NCBI GenBank assembly: GCA_946406115.1
Contig: OX291547.1
Coordinates: 13,087,001 to 13,151,000, forward strand
Length of the DNA stretch: 64,000 bases
Direction: 5' to 3'
Origin: Apoda limacodes
Lineage: Eukaryota; Arthropoda; Insecta; Lepidoptera; Limacodidae
Notes under the pieces: generated by a model
Databases searched by the model: none
The model's input: the letters and a program-made list of their open reading frames with translations, nothing else
What the model was told of the DNA's origin: nothing
Program-made: the position numbers and the translations under genes
Shown here: positions 46,727 through 57,975 of the stretch, piece after piece
How positions within the stretch are numbered: the stretch's first letter is position 1
Layout: the number at the start of each line of letters is the position of its first letter

Positions 46727-47450
46727 TAGAGATAAAATGCTTTGTCCTAAATGACTGACTGACGGATCAACGCACAGCCTTAACCGCTGATCGTAGAGAT
46801 CTGAAACGTGGAGGGTGTGTTCTTTGTGTGATTATATGTTATCCGATAAGAAAGGATTTTCCAAAATTATACCCCTAAGGGGGTGAAAAAGGGGAGCGAA
46901 GTTTGTATGGGACAAAGTGATTCCTACATCTACATCAAATTTTGCATAAACCTTTTTTAACAGAATTGTTGGAAGAAGTGTTTCGTATTTATTGCAATTC
47001 ATCTGCTGGCGGGATTAAAAAGTTGTTTTGGCTTAGAAGTTGGTATCAATACTCCTAAGTGCTCTCGATTTAAATTACATTTTATTTTGACACATGTTTG
47101 AAAACTTTGGATTGAGTTTTTTTATTGAAAAAAGGTTGAACTCACTTAAAAGATAAGCAAATGCTCTTTGAAATTGGAATGTCTCGAAAGTAACCGTACT
47201 ATATTAGTACCTCATTTGAAGGTTTCTAAGCTAAAAGAGGTTATGCACTTTTTAGGTGTTTGTTTTTTTGTGTATACTTATTTTTTTCTGTTTCATATAA
47301 AATACTTATACATAAGTATAAAATGCTTTGTCCTAAATGACTGACTGACGGATTAACGAGCAGCCTAAACCGCTTATCTTAGAGACCTGAAACTTGGAGG
47401 GTGTGTTCTTTGTATGACGATTCGATAAGAAAGAATTTTCCGAAAGGGTT
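46727..47450 (+). repeat. Two direct copies of a widespread TGACTGACTGACGGA repeat
   Basis: AAAATGCTTTGTCCTAAATG then ACTGACTGACGGAT opens both 46734-46915 and 47321-47450. Each continues with ACGTGGAGGGTGTGTTCTTT or ACTTGGAGGGTGTGTTCTTT and GATAAGAAAG. Such sequences abound in lepidopteran genomes. The 47452 end joins CTGCGAGTCGGACTCGCGCA, a scrap of another common repeat. Confidence 0.65.
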
Positions 47451-48128
47451 AACTGCGAGTCGGACTCGCGCAATAAGGGTAAACTGATTGTAATGAAATT
47501 TTGTTAAGTTGTTATGCACACGCCGGGGAAGGTTTCTGAATCAGTACAACCCTTTCACAATAAGTTGGTGCGGCAGTTGTTTTAAGAAGGAACAACATTC
47601 GCCGGATCAGCTAGTCAATCGTTAATTATTTCAGTGTTAAAACTTTTTCAACTAACCACTATAGACTTGTATGCACCTACTGCAATTTTCATGATCCATC
47701 CTCATATTTCATCTCTCACACTTAAGATTAGTTCGACACTGTTCAAATTTGCAATATAGGTATTTCGCTTATATATCGCACTTTATTTGTGTTGTTACAA
47801 TGATTGAGTAACCCATGAACGACGGTTATGGCCATTTTTAGTCCTGTATATTAGTAAATGAAGCATAAATACAGGTGGGCACAAATATATGTTATTTTAA
47901 TATAAAAGAAGAATAAAACAGAGTCACCAGTCAAATTGCAGCAATAAAAACTTTGAAAAATCCAAAACTCCATCGATTTTCATGAAATTTAGTATGTAGA
48001 GGTTTTCGGGGTCGATAAATTGATCTAGCTAGGTTTCATTTTAAGAAAACGTCGTTTTATCCGTGTTTATAAGGCAGTGATAAACTAAAAAGTATGACTT
48101 TTCCTGACATCTATTGGCGAGTAGTAAT
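47451..48128. other. AT-rich DNA, nothing recognised
   Basis: No gene or clear repeat boundary seen. Confidence 0.4.
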
Positions 48129-48245
48129 AAGCAACACTTAAGCTATTTGACAATAGGTGGCGTTATTAAGCAACACTCAAGCTATTTGACAACAGGTGGC
48201 GTTATTAAGCAACGCTTAAGCTTCTTAACAATAGATGGCGCTGTT
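48129..48245. repeat. 39-bp tandem repeat, three units
   Basis: Unit TAAGCAACACTTAAGCTATT then TGACAATAGGTGGCGTTAT, three times head-to-tail with 2-8 mismatches. The last unit is the most diverged (TTCTTAACAATAGATGGCGC). Confidence 0.9.
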
Positions 48246-48399
48246 TAAAAAACCAAGCATTTGCTCGGTCCTCCAGGTACTATATATATATTTATCCCCT
48301 AATGTATAATGTACCTACAGAAATATTTCGCAACATACTTACAGGGCTAGTTCTAAATACTTAGTAAATGTGTCCAAGTTGTAAATGTAACTATATACG

Positions 48400-48760
48400 T
48401 AAAGTTAGCAGATCACTAACGAAAAAAATGGGATATAGAGATAACCAAATACATAGAAATTTGTCGCTAATTGGCCGTGATTTATCAGTGAAAAAATAAA
48501 ATTTGCCGTTTTTATATTTCTTGAGTTACAGAGTTTTCTGCTAACTTTTTTTGAAAAGTTAGCAGAACACCAACAAAAAAAAGGGATGTAGAGAAAACCA
48601 AAAACATAGGAATTTGTCGCCAATTTACCGTGATTTATCCGTGATAAAATTAAATTTGCCGCTTTTATATTTACGTAAAGTTAGCAGAAAACTCTGTAAA
48701 TCTAGGAATATAAAAGCGGCAAATTTTATTTTTTCACCTATAAATCACGGCAAATTACGC
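48400..48760. repeat. Complex local repeat: two direct and one inverted unit
   Basis: Units at about 48403-48548 and 48555-48695 share AAAGTTAGCAGA, GGGATATAGAGA/GGGATGTAGAGA, AATTTGTCGC and GTGATTTATC. Part of the unit recurs inverted at 48685-48760 (CTCTGTAAATCTAGGAATAT to AAATCACGGCAAATTA). Non-coding. Confidence 0.75.
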
Positions 48761-49554
48761 AACTTATTTCATTGCGATTGGCGATAGTTGTTTCTTCCAA
48801 CTTTACCAATGTAAAGTCGGAGGTGGAACTAAATCATATTGTTGCCTATCCCGTTACTGGTAATAATAAGCGATGTTTTATCAGATGTATTGTTATTAAG
48901 ATGCGTTCGGCTCAATAGCAGATCTCTTGTCATTACCAACTGTACAAATATTTATATAATGAGGGGAAACGAACAAAACCAATGTTTTAAACACGTCATA
49001 AAACTTGCAGCTGTTTGCTTAGCCGTTAAGTGGCACACGGAGAAAATGTGTACCCCTTTTGAATGGGAATTCTAAACTATCTGTCGGATTTGCCTCATGA
49101 ATGGCGGCTCGGCGTCAAAACCTGTATATCGGCAGGAGGCTGATATAATCATGTGGGCTGAATGATGTTATTTGGGTACGGTGGATATAGATACCGCCGA
49201 TGGTATGACGTGTGATGGTGTGGTCCATGAGATGAAGAACTGTAGTGTAAACAAGTAAATAGTGTTCTTGTAAAAGAGGCACACCCATACAGTGGCTAGT
49301 GTTCATAGTGTTAATGCGAACATGTGCTGTTCTGTTGTAAGAAGGTCCAGAACGAGCATAGATAATGAATATGTTATGACACTTTTTTATGTTAATTCTC
49401 TTTTGCGATATATATATATGAATGTATTACCGATATTTTTATTTGTGTCGGCTCAAAATTGAGGTCGCTGACGTCAGACGATTGTGATGTTGATGTGGTG
49501 ATGGTGGCGTATTGCGTATAGTGGTGATTTTGTTTTTGTTTTGTATGGCTACTA
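48761..49554. other. No gene recognised
   Basis: Mixed sequence with no coding similarity on either strand. It is probably the flank of the Jockey fragment that follows. Confidence 0.4.
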
Positions 49555-50215
49555 GGGGAGGTCGTCGAAACTAGTCGCGCTTTCCGGATATGTGATTGTA
49601 GCTTGTGAATTGCACAATTAATCGGTTCGGGTGAATAGGTGTATAACAAAACGGACTGGAATGTCTTTAAAGTATTGGGGTATCATGGGGAGCTCGAAGT
49701 CCCTGTGTAGGTCCGCATTCCGGATAAACCAGGGGGCCCCGGAGGCCGCTCTGAGAAAGCCTGGAGTCTATGGAGGTTGCGTTCGACAACGCATAGACGA
49801 CGCTGGCGTATGCCAGTACGGGGTGGATGCAAGTGGTGTAGAGTAAACTTATTTCTAAGCGATATCTTACTGTACTTGCCTATCATGGGATATAGACGAC
49901 CGAGGACAAAGCGGCTCGGTTTCTATATTGGTGTGGCCTTGTTTTTCCAAGGAATGGCACGGCCAAAGAGTGAGAGGGACGATGGTCGCGGAGAGCGACC
50001 GACGGTGAAGAGAAGGGCAGAGCTTTTGTCGAGATTTACTTCGATTCTTCATTTCCGAAACCATCCGCCTAGGGCGGTGATTGCGGATTGGAGCCTTTTA
50101 GTGATTCGACTCACTTGCCTGTCGGTGGTGGCCTGGGAAGTGCGAATTGAGGGGATTGTACAACTGCAACAAGGGGATCGGTTTTTTCTACTCGTCGCGC
50201 AGTAGAAGCGCGGTG
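49555..50215 (-). pseudogene. Jockey-clade LINE RT C-terminal fragment
   Basis: Minus-strand scraps in several frames: TDRQVSRITKRLQ-like, GGWFRKWRIEVNPDKSSALP-like, FVLGRLYPMIGKYSKISLRN, KFTLHHLHP, GAPWFIRNADLHRDFELP. Its tail (GGGGAGGTCGTCGAAACTAG ... GAATTGCACAATTAATC on the plus strand) matches 36890-37050. Sister fragment at 56466. Confidence 0.78.
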
Positions 50216-50713
50216 GGACTTGGAGATACCAGTAAGGTTGACTCGACTACACACTAATATATACCTACCTACTTCCCTTTTCTATTGATGTACCCTAAAA
50301 GTAAATTCCCTCCGTACAAGCTACGCCCTCTACCGACGATAGGACAGACGGACTGTCAACCCTGCGTCGAGACGGCCGACGGCCACAAGGTTAGTACCAA
50401 TCAGAGCTAATTCTAGACTAGGCTAATATCTTCACGGTAAGACCCTAAGGAGCGTAGCAGTAACTTAACGCGCGGTATTCTTTGTGTTTCTTTGTCATCG
50501 GAAACCATGACTTTTGCATCTGCATTTATACGTATCATAATGCCAAGTGATCGACTCGATAAAGGTTCGCAGTGTAGGTCCCTACACAAAATCGAAATAA
50601 TATCCACTAGATACCAGAAAAACTTTTAAACACTGTACCTGTCAGTTGAAGGGAGATAGCGAACAGTTTAAACTTCTATCTTTCAAATTCCATGTCTTGA
50701 CTTATTGCTTAGG
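50216..50713. other. No gene recognised
   Basis: Short mixed stretch between a Jockey fragment and a palindromic MITE, without features. Confidence 0.4.
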
Positions 50714-51280
50714 ACGTTAGTCCATTGAAATGTTACATGAGCTTTGCATTTTTTAGAGAACGCAATTTTATTTTTGGGAAATGTGTGGGAGGTCAATAGA
50801 AGCTTAACCTCAAGTTTGAGGGGTCGCCACCCTTGTCATCCGGTCGCCATCTTGGAAAAAGGGGTGAAAACACTTTTTTCGCGATATCTTGGAAACTATG
50901 CTTCTTACAAAAAATTCGTGAAGACATAATTTGTAGCAAATTGTTTTGCCTATAAATATTTTTACATATTTTTTTGCCCTTAATTAAAAATTAAAGAAGT
51001 TATAAGCAAAAAAGTGAGAATTTTTATAAAAATTTTCTTTTTTGCTCTATAACTTTTTTTTATACATTTTACAAAAAAATTACCTCAGAAAATACACAGT
51101 TTCCGAGATATCGCGAAAAAAGTGTTTTCACCCCTTTTTCCAAGATGGCGGCCGGATGGCGACACCTCAAACTTGAGGATAAGATTCTATTGAACCCCCA
51201 CACATGTCCCAAAAATAAAATTGCGTCCTCTAACAAATGCAATATTCGGTCCTTAAATTGTTACATTTCAATTGACTACG
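50714..51280. mobile_element. Palindromic MITE with about 190-bp arms
   Basis: The left arm (CGTTAGTCCATTGAAATGTT, CGCAATTTTATTTTTGGGA, CTCAAGTTTGAGG, GTCGCCATCTTGGAAAAAGG, TTCGCGATATCTTGGAAACT) reappears inverted between about 51095 and 51280 with few mismatches. An AT-rich loop of about 190 bases lies between. About 567 bases in all. No coding. Confidence 0.87.
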
Positions 51281-51760
51281 TCTACTTTTTCTTGCCGAGT
51301 GGAAACTGCATTCTCAACTTCATTTTGTAGTTTTTTTCATAGCTATCCGGAGGCTTTATTGTCAAGCATGCAGGTTATGTCAAATAACTTAAAGATCCCT
51401 ACTCTATCCAAACTCTATCTATATTCTCTTTTGTTTTAAAATGTGTATTTCAATAAATCACAAGTACTAATAACAAAATAATTATTTGATTTAGGTACTA
51501 CTGTTTGCGATATTGGGATGTTAAAACATAGGAACCTGCTACATTCACAATGTTTTACCACTGAAGAGCAGAAAGTTGGGTGCCAGGTAAAACCTCTGTC
51601 GCAATGACTAGAACACGTCTTGACGCAATTTGTCTGCCACAAAAATGTACTTACCTATCAACCACAATTGGGGCTGTGAACCATAAATAATTACTAAGTA
51701 ATATATTATTATTACTTCTGAATTCTGAAGGCTAGTGACATAAACAATAGAATAAGTAAC

Positions 51761-51766
51761 TTTATT
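51761..51766 (-). promoter_or_regulatory. Likely KRTCAP2 polyadenylation signal
   Basis: AATAAA on the minus strand (plus TTTATT), about 65 bases after the TGA, a normal distance for a short 3' UTR. Confidence 0.5.
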
Positions 51767-51829
51767 TTAATGAAAATAGGTATGTTAAAAAATGGTACAA
51801 TAAATGGTGGTATTATAAATATAGTCAGT

Positions 51830-51938
51830 TCATTTGTGCCGCCGATTCTTTACTTGTGCCGTCACAGGTGCTGTTGATGCATATGTTTTTTGTGACAGCT
51901 TATTCATATAGTAGATTGTGATCAGAGAAAATATAAGG
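51830..51938 (-). CDS. KRTCAP2: KRTCAP2 last exon
   Basis: Acceptor TTATTTCAG. Its first base completes Cys, then come 35 codons (LIFSLITIYYMNKLSQ to VKNRRHK) and TGA at 51832-51830. It contains the last membrane segment and a basic tail. Confidence 0.92.
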
Positions 51939-54538
51939 CTGAAATAAAATAAGGCATTAAATGACATGATAAGGTCAATGAGATGTGTTGGTTGTTTCGT
52001 TTTTTTGTTGACTATCAGCAAGACTAAAGTAAAAAAAAAACTGGTCAAGTAGGAGTCTAACTTGCGAACAGTATTCAGAAACAGTTTCACCCGCGCTAAA
52101 TTCGGTCATCCGTGTAGGATTTTAATAGCAAATTTATTTGATTATAGAAAAAAAAAACTGACTCACACTTGACGTTTTTAAGTAGCCTATGTCCTTCGGC
52201 CAGACTAAAACTATCTCCATGCCAAATTTGCCCGCAGTTCCACCCACCCTTAATTCAGTTAATCTGTGTAGGATTTCAACGGCAACTCCTCGCTTCAAAA
52301 AAACCTACTTACACTTGACGTTTTAAAGTAACCTAAAAGTAGCCTTTTATGTCCTTTCTCGGGACTTAAACTATCTCTTTGCCAAATTTCATCTTAATCG
52401 GTTATCTGTTACGGTAAACAGACAGTTACTTACGCATTTATTATTTTAGTATGGATTTACCTCTCATCCTGAATTATTTCAGATTATAAGTGAATGCTTT
52501 TAGCATCACAAGACATTTTCTCTTATGTGTATATTTTATGAGTTGATTAAATTGGTAATTAAAGTGTAATTTCTCAATTATATGTCACACTAACATATCC
52601 GCCAAAGCAATAACGTTGGATCAGGACAAACATAGACACAGATAGATTATAAGATACATTATAAAAGCAAAGATTTGCAAGGAACAGTTAAAATATCAAT
52701 TTTCCTAAATAGTTCCCTAAGAGAACTACTGCTTCCGTACTGCTGTCTTTTGCAAAATAAAGACTGTATCAATATCAGCTGCCTTATTTCAAAGCATAAT
52801 GCCATAAGACATATTGAAATGGAAAAAGCAGTGTCAACATCTGTAAGCTGCATAACTTTTTTATATTTATACTTACCAGGTAGTGAAGCAGATTCTGTGC
52901 ACCATACCAGCTGCTACTAGTGATACAAGCATAGACAAAACTATTTCTGGTAATTTCAGTTGAAAATTCTTCCCAAACAGAGTTGCTTCAAGGTTACCTA
53001 TAGCCTGTTACAAATTTGTTAAGGAAATAAAAACATTTTTGTAAGTATGAGTACCTACTATAATCTAATATATGCATTTACATTATTAACTGCAGTGAAA
53101 TTAAACCAAATATCTTTTCTTATAATAAATAATCTTTTGAATAATGTATAAATTGATGATACTAAGACCCAAGCAAATGCATATCCAAAAACAGGTATTT
53201 TTAATTACTTTCTTCATTCATTAAGTGTTGTTTAATAATAATATTTAATAAAATGATGTTTTTGGACTTTACACACAGCGCCATCCGGCCCCAAAGTAAG
53301 CAGAGCTTGCGTTATGGGTACTGGACAACAGATACAAATACATATATTTTTTTTTGTAAATACATACATATCATACATAAATACACCCAGACTCAAGAGA
53401 AACACGGGAATCGAACCTGCACAGCAATCGGCCACACTACCAACTATGCTGCAAGGGAATCTTTAATTGAATGTTTGCCTATATCTGCTACTAAAAAATT
53501 CTAATAGATTAATTCTAGAATTAAGAACATTACCTAAATAGAAATGTTATCACCACATAACTGCATTGACACAAACACATCTCTATCCGTTACTATCTGA
53601 ATGTCTATTGCCATACACTGAAAAATGGCAGGACACATTTGTGCAGTTGAGACTTCTAAGATCCAACTGTTACTCTAAACAATAATCCAAGTAATCAACG
53701 CTACTAAGAATTAACTAGAACTAACAAATCTGATTTAAAGTAGAATAAATGTCATTATTATCTACTTATATGCAGCATGTACAAAGTAATTTCAATCTTA
53801 GAACAATTATCATGTTTATGCATTAGGGTGCTGGATTTTTATGCAAATGAGTGTTGCTAGCAGTTATTGGCAAATATGGTAAGTATGGTGCTGTCATAAT
53901 ATTCATAGAGAATCTCTCAAACTTAATTGCTAGTACTATGTGCTATTTATCACACTCAGTGTTTTGCTTGTAAACTGGCATCATTCATTGGTTTGTAATT
54001 GTTATTATGTAGATTTTCAACTTGATCATGTTTAAATGATGCACATAAAATAAAGTTAATTTGATTTAAGTAAATCATAATTAAAATTATTCACAATTTA
54101 CTGAATGCCGCTGGCATCAAACAATCTGAGGTGCTCAAAAGCAAGCAACCTACCTACCAAGTGCGTAAAACTCTACTAACTCTGTAGTGCTTGCTATTCG
54201 CGGAAATATAGATAGCCAATGAAGAGTTGTACAATGTTAGTTAGTATACATTTGAATTTGAATTGAACTTTGGTACAGTAGGTATACACTGAAAAGGATA
54301 CAGTTACAAAGAACATGAACATAACAGATCCAAGGTAACCACCAAATATAATGGTAACAGGAGATTTTATTAATAAAGGTTTGTACATCTGCATGCCAGA
54401 AAAAATCAGCAAGGTTAAAATTGACGACAGTATGAAAGACGTGGCACTGTTAACCGCTGAAATTAAAAACAAAGATAATGAATTAAAACTTTGATATTGG
54501 ATTCAACAAATTCTGTTATTTAACAATACCGTACCCAT
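51830..54538 (-). CDS. KRTCAP2: KRTCAP2 homologue, oligosaccharyltransferase subunit (four exons)
   Basis: Small multi-pass ER membrane protein, a subunit of the oligosaccharyltransferase complex that N-glycosylates nascent proteins at the translocon. Exons in transcript order: 54538-54535 (ATGG only), 54456-54302, 53004-52877, 51938-51830. Phases fit exactly and give about 131 residues, as in the family (about 136). Landmarks are SILTLLIFSGMQMYKPLL, FGGYLGSVMFMFFVT, AIGNLEATLFGKNFQ, GMVHRICFTTC and LIFSLITIYYMNKLSQKTY, ending QVKNRRHK. Three to four hydrophobic stretches are visible. The ATG exon ends GTACGG after only one full codon, which is plausible but unusual. No stops. A SINE lies in the second-to-third exon region upstream of 53004. 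Confidence 0.92.
52085..52455 (+). mobile_element. RTE-type tail, duplicated unit
   Basis: Two successive copies of a unit with TTCACCCGCGC or TTCCACCCACCC, GTGTAGGATTT, CACTTGACGTTTTTAAGTAG and AAACTATCTC, closing at CATCTTAATCGG and ATTTTAGTATGGATTTA. It lies in the last KRTCAP2 intron. Confidence 0.65.
52877..53004 (-). CDS. KRTCAP2: KRTCAP2 exon 3
   Basis: 128 bases: 42 codons from AIGNLEATLFGKNFQLKLPE to HRICFTT plus TG of the next Cys. Acceptor TTTGTAACAG, donor GTAAGT. Confidence 0.92.
53245..53460 (-). mobile_element. tRNA-derived SINE, copy 2
   Basis: Minus strand: A-box-like AGTTGGTAGTGTGG and a perfect B-box GGTTCGATTCCC (plus 53406-53417), then the body ending with GCCGGATGGCGCTGTGTG. 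Same family as 1090-1342. Intronic in KRTCAP2. Confidence 0.8.
54302..54456 (-). CDS. KRTCAP2: KRTCAP2 exon 2
   Basis: 155 bases. CG completes the Ala codon, then 51 codons (VNSATSFILSSILTLLIFSG to SVMFMFFVT). Acceptor TTTAATTTCAG, donor GTATCC (weak, but phase and protein alignment support it). Confidence 0.9.
54535..54538 (-). CDS. KRTCAP2: KRTCAP2 exon 1 coding part
   Basis: ATGG followed by the donor GTACGG in AACAAAGATGGGTACGG. It supplies Met and the first base of Ala so that the protein starts MAVNSATS, the same spacing as the family N-terminus. This tiny coding piece is inferred from phase. Confidence 0.72.
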
Positions 54539-54988
54539 CTTTGTTGCTTTATATTTTTATAATTTATGCAATTAAACTTTGATGTAAATTTTAAATACCA
54601 TCAAATTACATAGAACCGGCAATTTTTTATTGAGATTTGTTTTGTTTGTTTGATTGAGACTGGCAAATGTATTCAGCCATACAGCCTATTTCCTACGGTA
54701 CGTTCGGAAGGTTGCATTGACAGCGGGATAGCAATTTTCCATTTTTTTGAAAGATATAAAGAGATATTGCGTAAAATTGTTAACTCACATATTTTGGTAA
54801 TGAATAATCTTCGGAACAATAATACTTTTGATATTGTTGTGCAAAAATGTTAGTAGTGATCCATAGCCGACAAATTATTATAAAAATTCCATTAACACCG
54901 TCTCCCTGACAACTGAACATGATACATACCTAATATGAATTATATTACGAGATAGGGGATTGGTCTCAATTTCACAAGATTGCGGACT
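54539..54988. other. KRTCAP2 promoter side, no other gene
   Basis: AT-rich sequence upstream of the KRTCAP2 start. A plus-strand open frame at 54650-54853 (67 codons) resembles nothing known. Confidence 0.35.
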
Positions 54989-56333
54989 AGGGCGTATAAT
55001 ATGGGAAAGTTTTCAGTTCTGATATTGATCGGAAGATATTGGATTTAAATATCAGAATTCCGATACTAATATCGGACTTGCAAATATTTGATATAAAGTT
55101 AGATTAGATAGTGAAAGAAAAATATTTGAAACCAATTTCTTTTTATATTTAACATAAGTAACACAATATTACTTAGTGATTAACCTACCTTAGTGATTAA
55201 ACTATGACAAAAATCATAAAATTAAAAGCAATTTAATGAAAGATATTCAACAATATTATGTGACTCACTCGTATGTTACTCATAAGAAGTTATACCCATA
55301 AGGCAGGCGAAGGACCAGGTGTGTAAGCGTTCATTTGGAAAGGCCTTTGTCCAATAGTAGACTGCTATAAGCTTTTTAATGATTACTGACGTGACTTACC
55401 CGTCTCGTCATGCACCTTGCATCATGCCTGGTGCACTCTCCCCATGAACGAAACCTTATCTCTAAATCAGACTAGGTACTCGAAAATATTGCAAAAATTA
55501 GTTTATGTTTACTTGTTATCTACTACTCAATAATTTAAAAACAAACTTAGAATTAACTTCAATAATCAAAAATAATCATTTATTCAAAACAAATAAATAA
55601 GATAGTAAACCATTAATAAAAAGAAAACGAACGTTTCGTAGAAACTCCTGCACTCCTACTTTTATTCTACTAATAAAATAAAGAAACTTAAACTCGACTA
55701 AGATAAAATAATAAATAGTCGGAATTCAAACTAATTATATACTAAAATTATTTACATGTTTCTGCGAGAGAAACTTGATTGAGTATTCTAAAAAATGTTA
55801 AGGCTTTCATTGACCTGAAGGTAAACTTCGAAGAAACTACAAAATATTCAGTTGATGAAGAACACGCTTACTTTTAACACTGTTGGGCCAAACTGATATA
55901 ATATACGTGCATGCATGTATCAGATACACTAATTTCTCAGATTTTTTTGTCGCAATCATAATTTTGAAAAAGACTAAATTGGCGTCTACAGAAAAGTCGC
56001 TCTTATTTACTTACTTCGGCCATTTAACTCGGGCAAAACAATGTTACAAAGTTCGGAAGTCGCTTAAGTCGAAGTAAGCATAAAGGGGCCTCTCAATATT
56101 TTCTTGTAAGCAAGCGAGACGCACAATACGTAAGTTGTGATGGCGTTCTGTAACTCTTTAGCTGTTTAATGAGGATTAAGTGAGACAGCATTACATTACA
56201 TGCAGAGTGCGGCGCGGACTGGCATAGTTTGCGTCGTATTTGAAACTTAAATAGAAAATTTGACTGATGTTTATTTTCTCAGTATCGGAATTGTAATATC
56301 AGACCTAGCAGTATATTCCGATATTCATGCCCT
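54989..56333. mobile_element. Possible hAT-like element (weak ends)
   Basis: The left end TAGGGCGTATAATATGGGAA and the reverse-strand right end TAGGGCATGAATATCGGAAT are imperfect inverted repeats, each next to ATATCGGAAT-like text. The flanks do not match as an 8-bp duplication. The interior has a scrap of a common repeat (AAAGGCCTTTGTCCAATAGT at 55340) and no transposase. Confidence 0.3.
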
Positions 56334-56465
56334 AGATCGAACTTGTTGTTCCCGAAATATTTGAGTTTAAGTGGAATAGTTTAGAATTTTTTGACGCAAA
56401 AACCCCCTTACGCAGACAAAGCCTAGACGCGACTCAAGCACAGATTTACATATTAATTAACCTTG

Positions 56466-56860
56466 TAGATGCAAGTGGTGTAAAGAGTAAGCTTATTTCT
56501 AAGCGACATCTTACCGTACTTGCCTATCATGGGATATAGACGACCGAGGACAAAAGCGGCTCGGTCCCTAACTATTTTGGTGTGATCGCGGAAGTTCTAA
56601 CGCCTATCCAGGGTCACACCGAGATATTTGATATTGTTTTGCCGAGTAAAAAGAGCGGCAGAGCTTTTGTCGGGATTCAGTTCGATTCTCCATTTCCGAA
56701 ATCATTCGCCTAAGGCGGTGATAGCGGGTTGGAGTCTCTTAATGATTCAACTTACTTGCCTATCGGTGGTATACTTAGATAGCGGTATCGTCCGCGAAGA
56801 GGGCTAGCCGGGTACCTATCGTTTTAGGGATATCGTTTGTGTACATAAGATACAAGATAG
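56466..56860 (-). pseudogene. Jockey-clade LINE RT fragment
   Basis: Minus strand: LADDTA-like remains of the YADD region, NPDKSSAALFTRQN, NIKYLGVTLDRR, DRAAFVLGRLYPMIGKYGKM, SLRNKLTLYTTCI. Plus-strand text TATCATGGGATATAGACGAC is shared almost exactly with 49880-49900. Confidence 0.78.
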
Positions 56861-57424
56861 GGGGCATATAAGTTTATGAACCATGTAGCGTTACAGAAAA
56901 ATATAATTAAATCATTTTAAATACTAACGCGGGTGGTGGTGGTGGGAATATTGCTCTTGCTTCCGAGCGCGCCGTTCTGCCAAAAAAAAACATATACAAT
57001 AAACGGCTACACGGATATTCATACCCAAACGTTATTTTATGTTTAATATAATATATATTTTTTTGTAATATATGAAAATAATATCATAAAAATAAATTAA
57101 AATAAAATATTTCTTTTGGAAACATGGTAGAAAAATATGTCCATTTTAGTTAACGAATGTCTAAACTGATTTTTTTTTATTTAAGATAAATGTATTTGAA
57201 AATCAAAAATAAAAACAGCATCGAAATCACTTAATTTGTTATTAAAATACGTGTTGCAGAAGTTCTCAGAAGTCATATTTAATTATGTATTTAGATTTTT
57301 TCGTTACTTACCTTAAAACGTGTACTTGGAAAACTTGTATTAAGTAGTAATGTTTACTTAATATTAACCAAAAAAAATATATTTATTATACATTTTTAAT
57401 AATGAAAAACTAATCGCTTTCTTC
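56861..57424. other. AT-rich DNA, nothing recognised
   Basis: No coding or repeat boundaries seen. Confidence 0.4.
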
Positions 57425-57975
57425 AGTTTCCAGTTCAAAGGCATCGTCAGCACTGAAAAAAAAATATCGCAATGAATTACTAATTCGGCAATATAATGAT
57501 AGATTTACAGGTCAAAATGTATGTTATATATACGGTTGATTCTTACAGTCACCCTTGTAGGATTTACATTGCTGAGTGCAGGGTAATCTGACACGTCGGC
57601 AACCGCAACGCATTGTTTCGCAGCCTGATTTACAAGCGCATTGATCGAGCAGGGTTAATTCTTGCCAAATGGCCGTTTCACTTGACTATTGTGGAGTCCA
57701 GCCATCTTGAGAGGTCTTGTTCCATCCCCAAAAGGATGGACATGGGATGATAATGTCTAAATTCAAAAAATTGCCCCATATATTGCCCGCCTGGTAAGCT
57801 GCGCGTAGTGCATGTTTTTGCAGGGCGGCTGACGTTGGTAGGAGGCTTGTCACTAGCCTATTTTTTTAGGCCAATAAATCTTTGCGAACCGCATTAACAG
57901 TAATGTGCTCTGTACTCGCATCATAACACTTTGCACGTGAATCCGGAACCAAAATTACTTTTAAGTTCATCTTTT
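57425..57975 (-). pseudogene. Relic of a cysteine-rich (CXC-like) arthropod gene family, probably transposon-linked
   Basis: Minus strand: VILVPDSRAKCYDASTEHIT, VNAVRKDLLA, LPTSAALQKHALRAAYQAGN, WGWNKTSQDGWTP, then CACKSGCETMRCGCRRVRLP and CTQQCKSYKGDCKN. A final exon-like piece follows acceptor TTTTTTTTTCAG: SADDAFELETEESD then TAG. The spacing C-x-C-x3-C-x4-C-x-C-x6-C-x3-C resembles a CXC (tesmin-type) motif that ends many repetitive arthropod and cnidarian proteins. Stop codons at two points make it non-functional here. Confidence 0.6.

Noticed and set aside
48129..48245. CRISPR-like array
   Set aside because: The units are contiguous without spacers, only three, in an animal genome; a simple tandem repeat.
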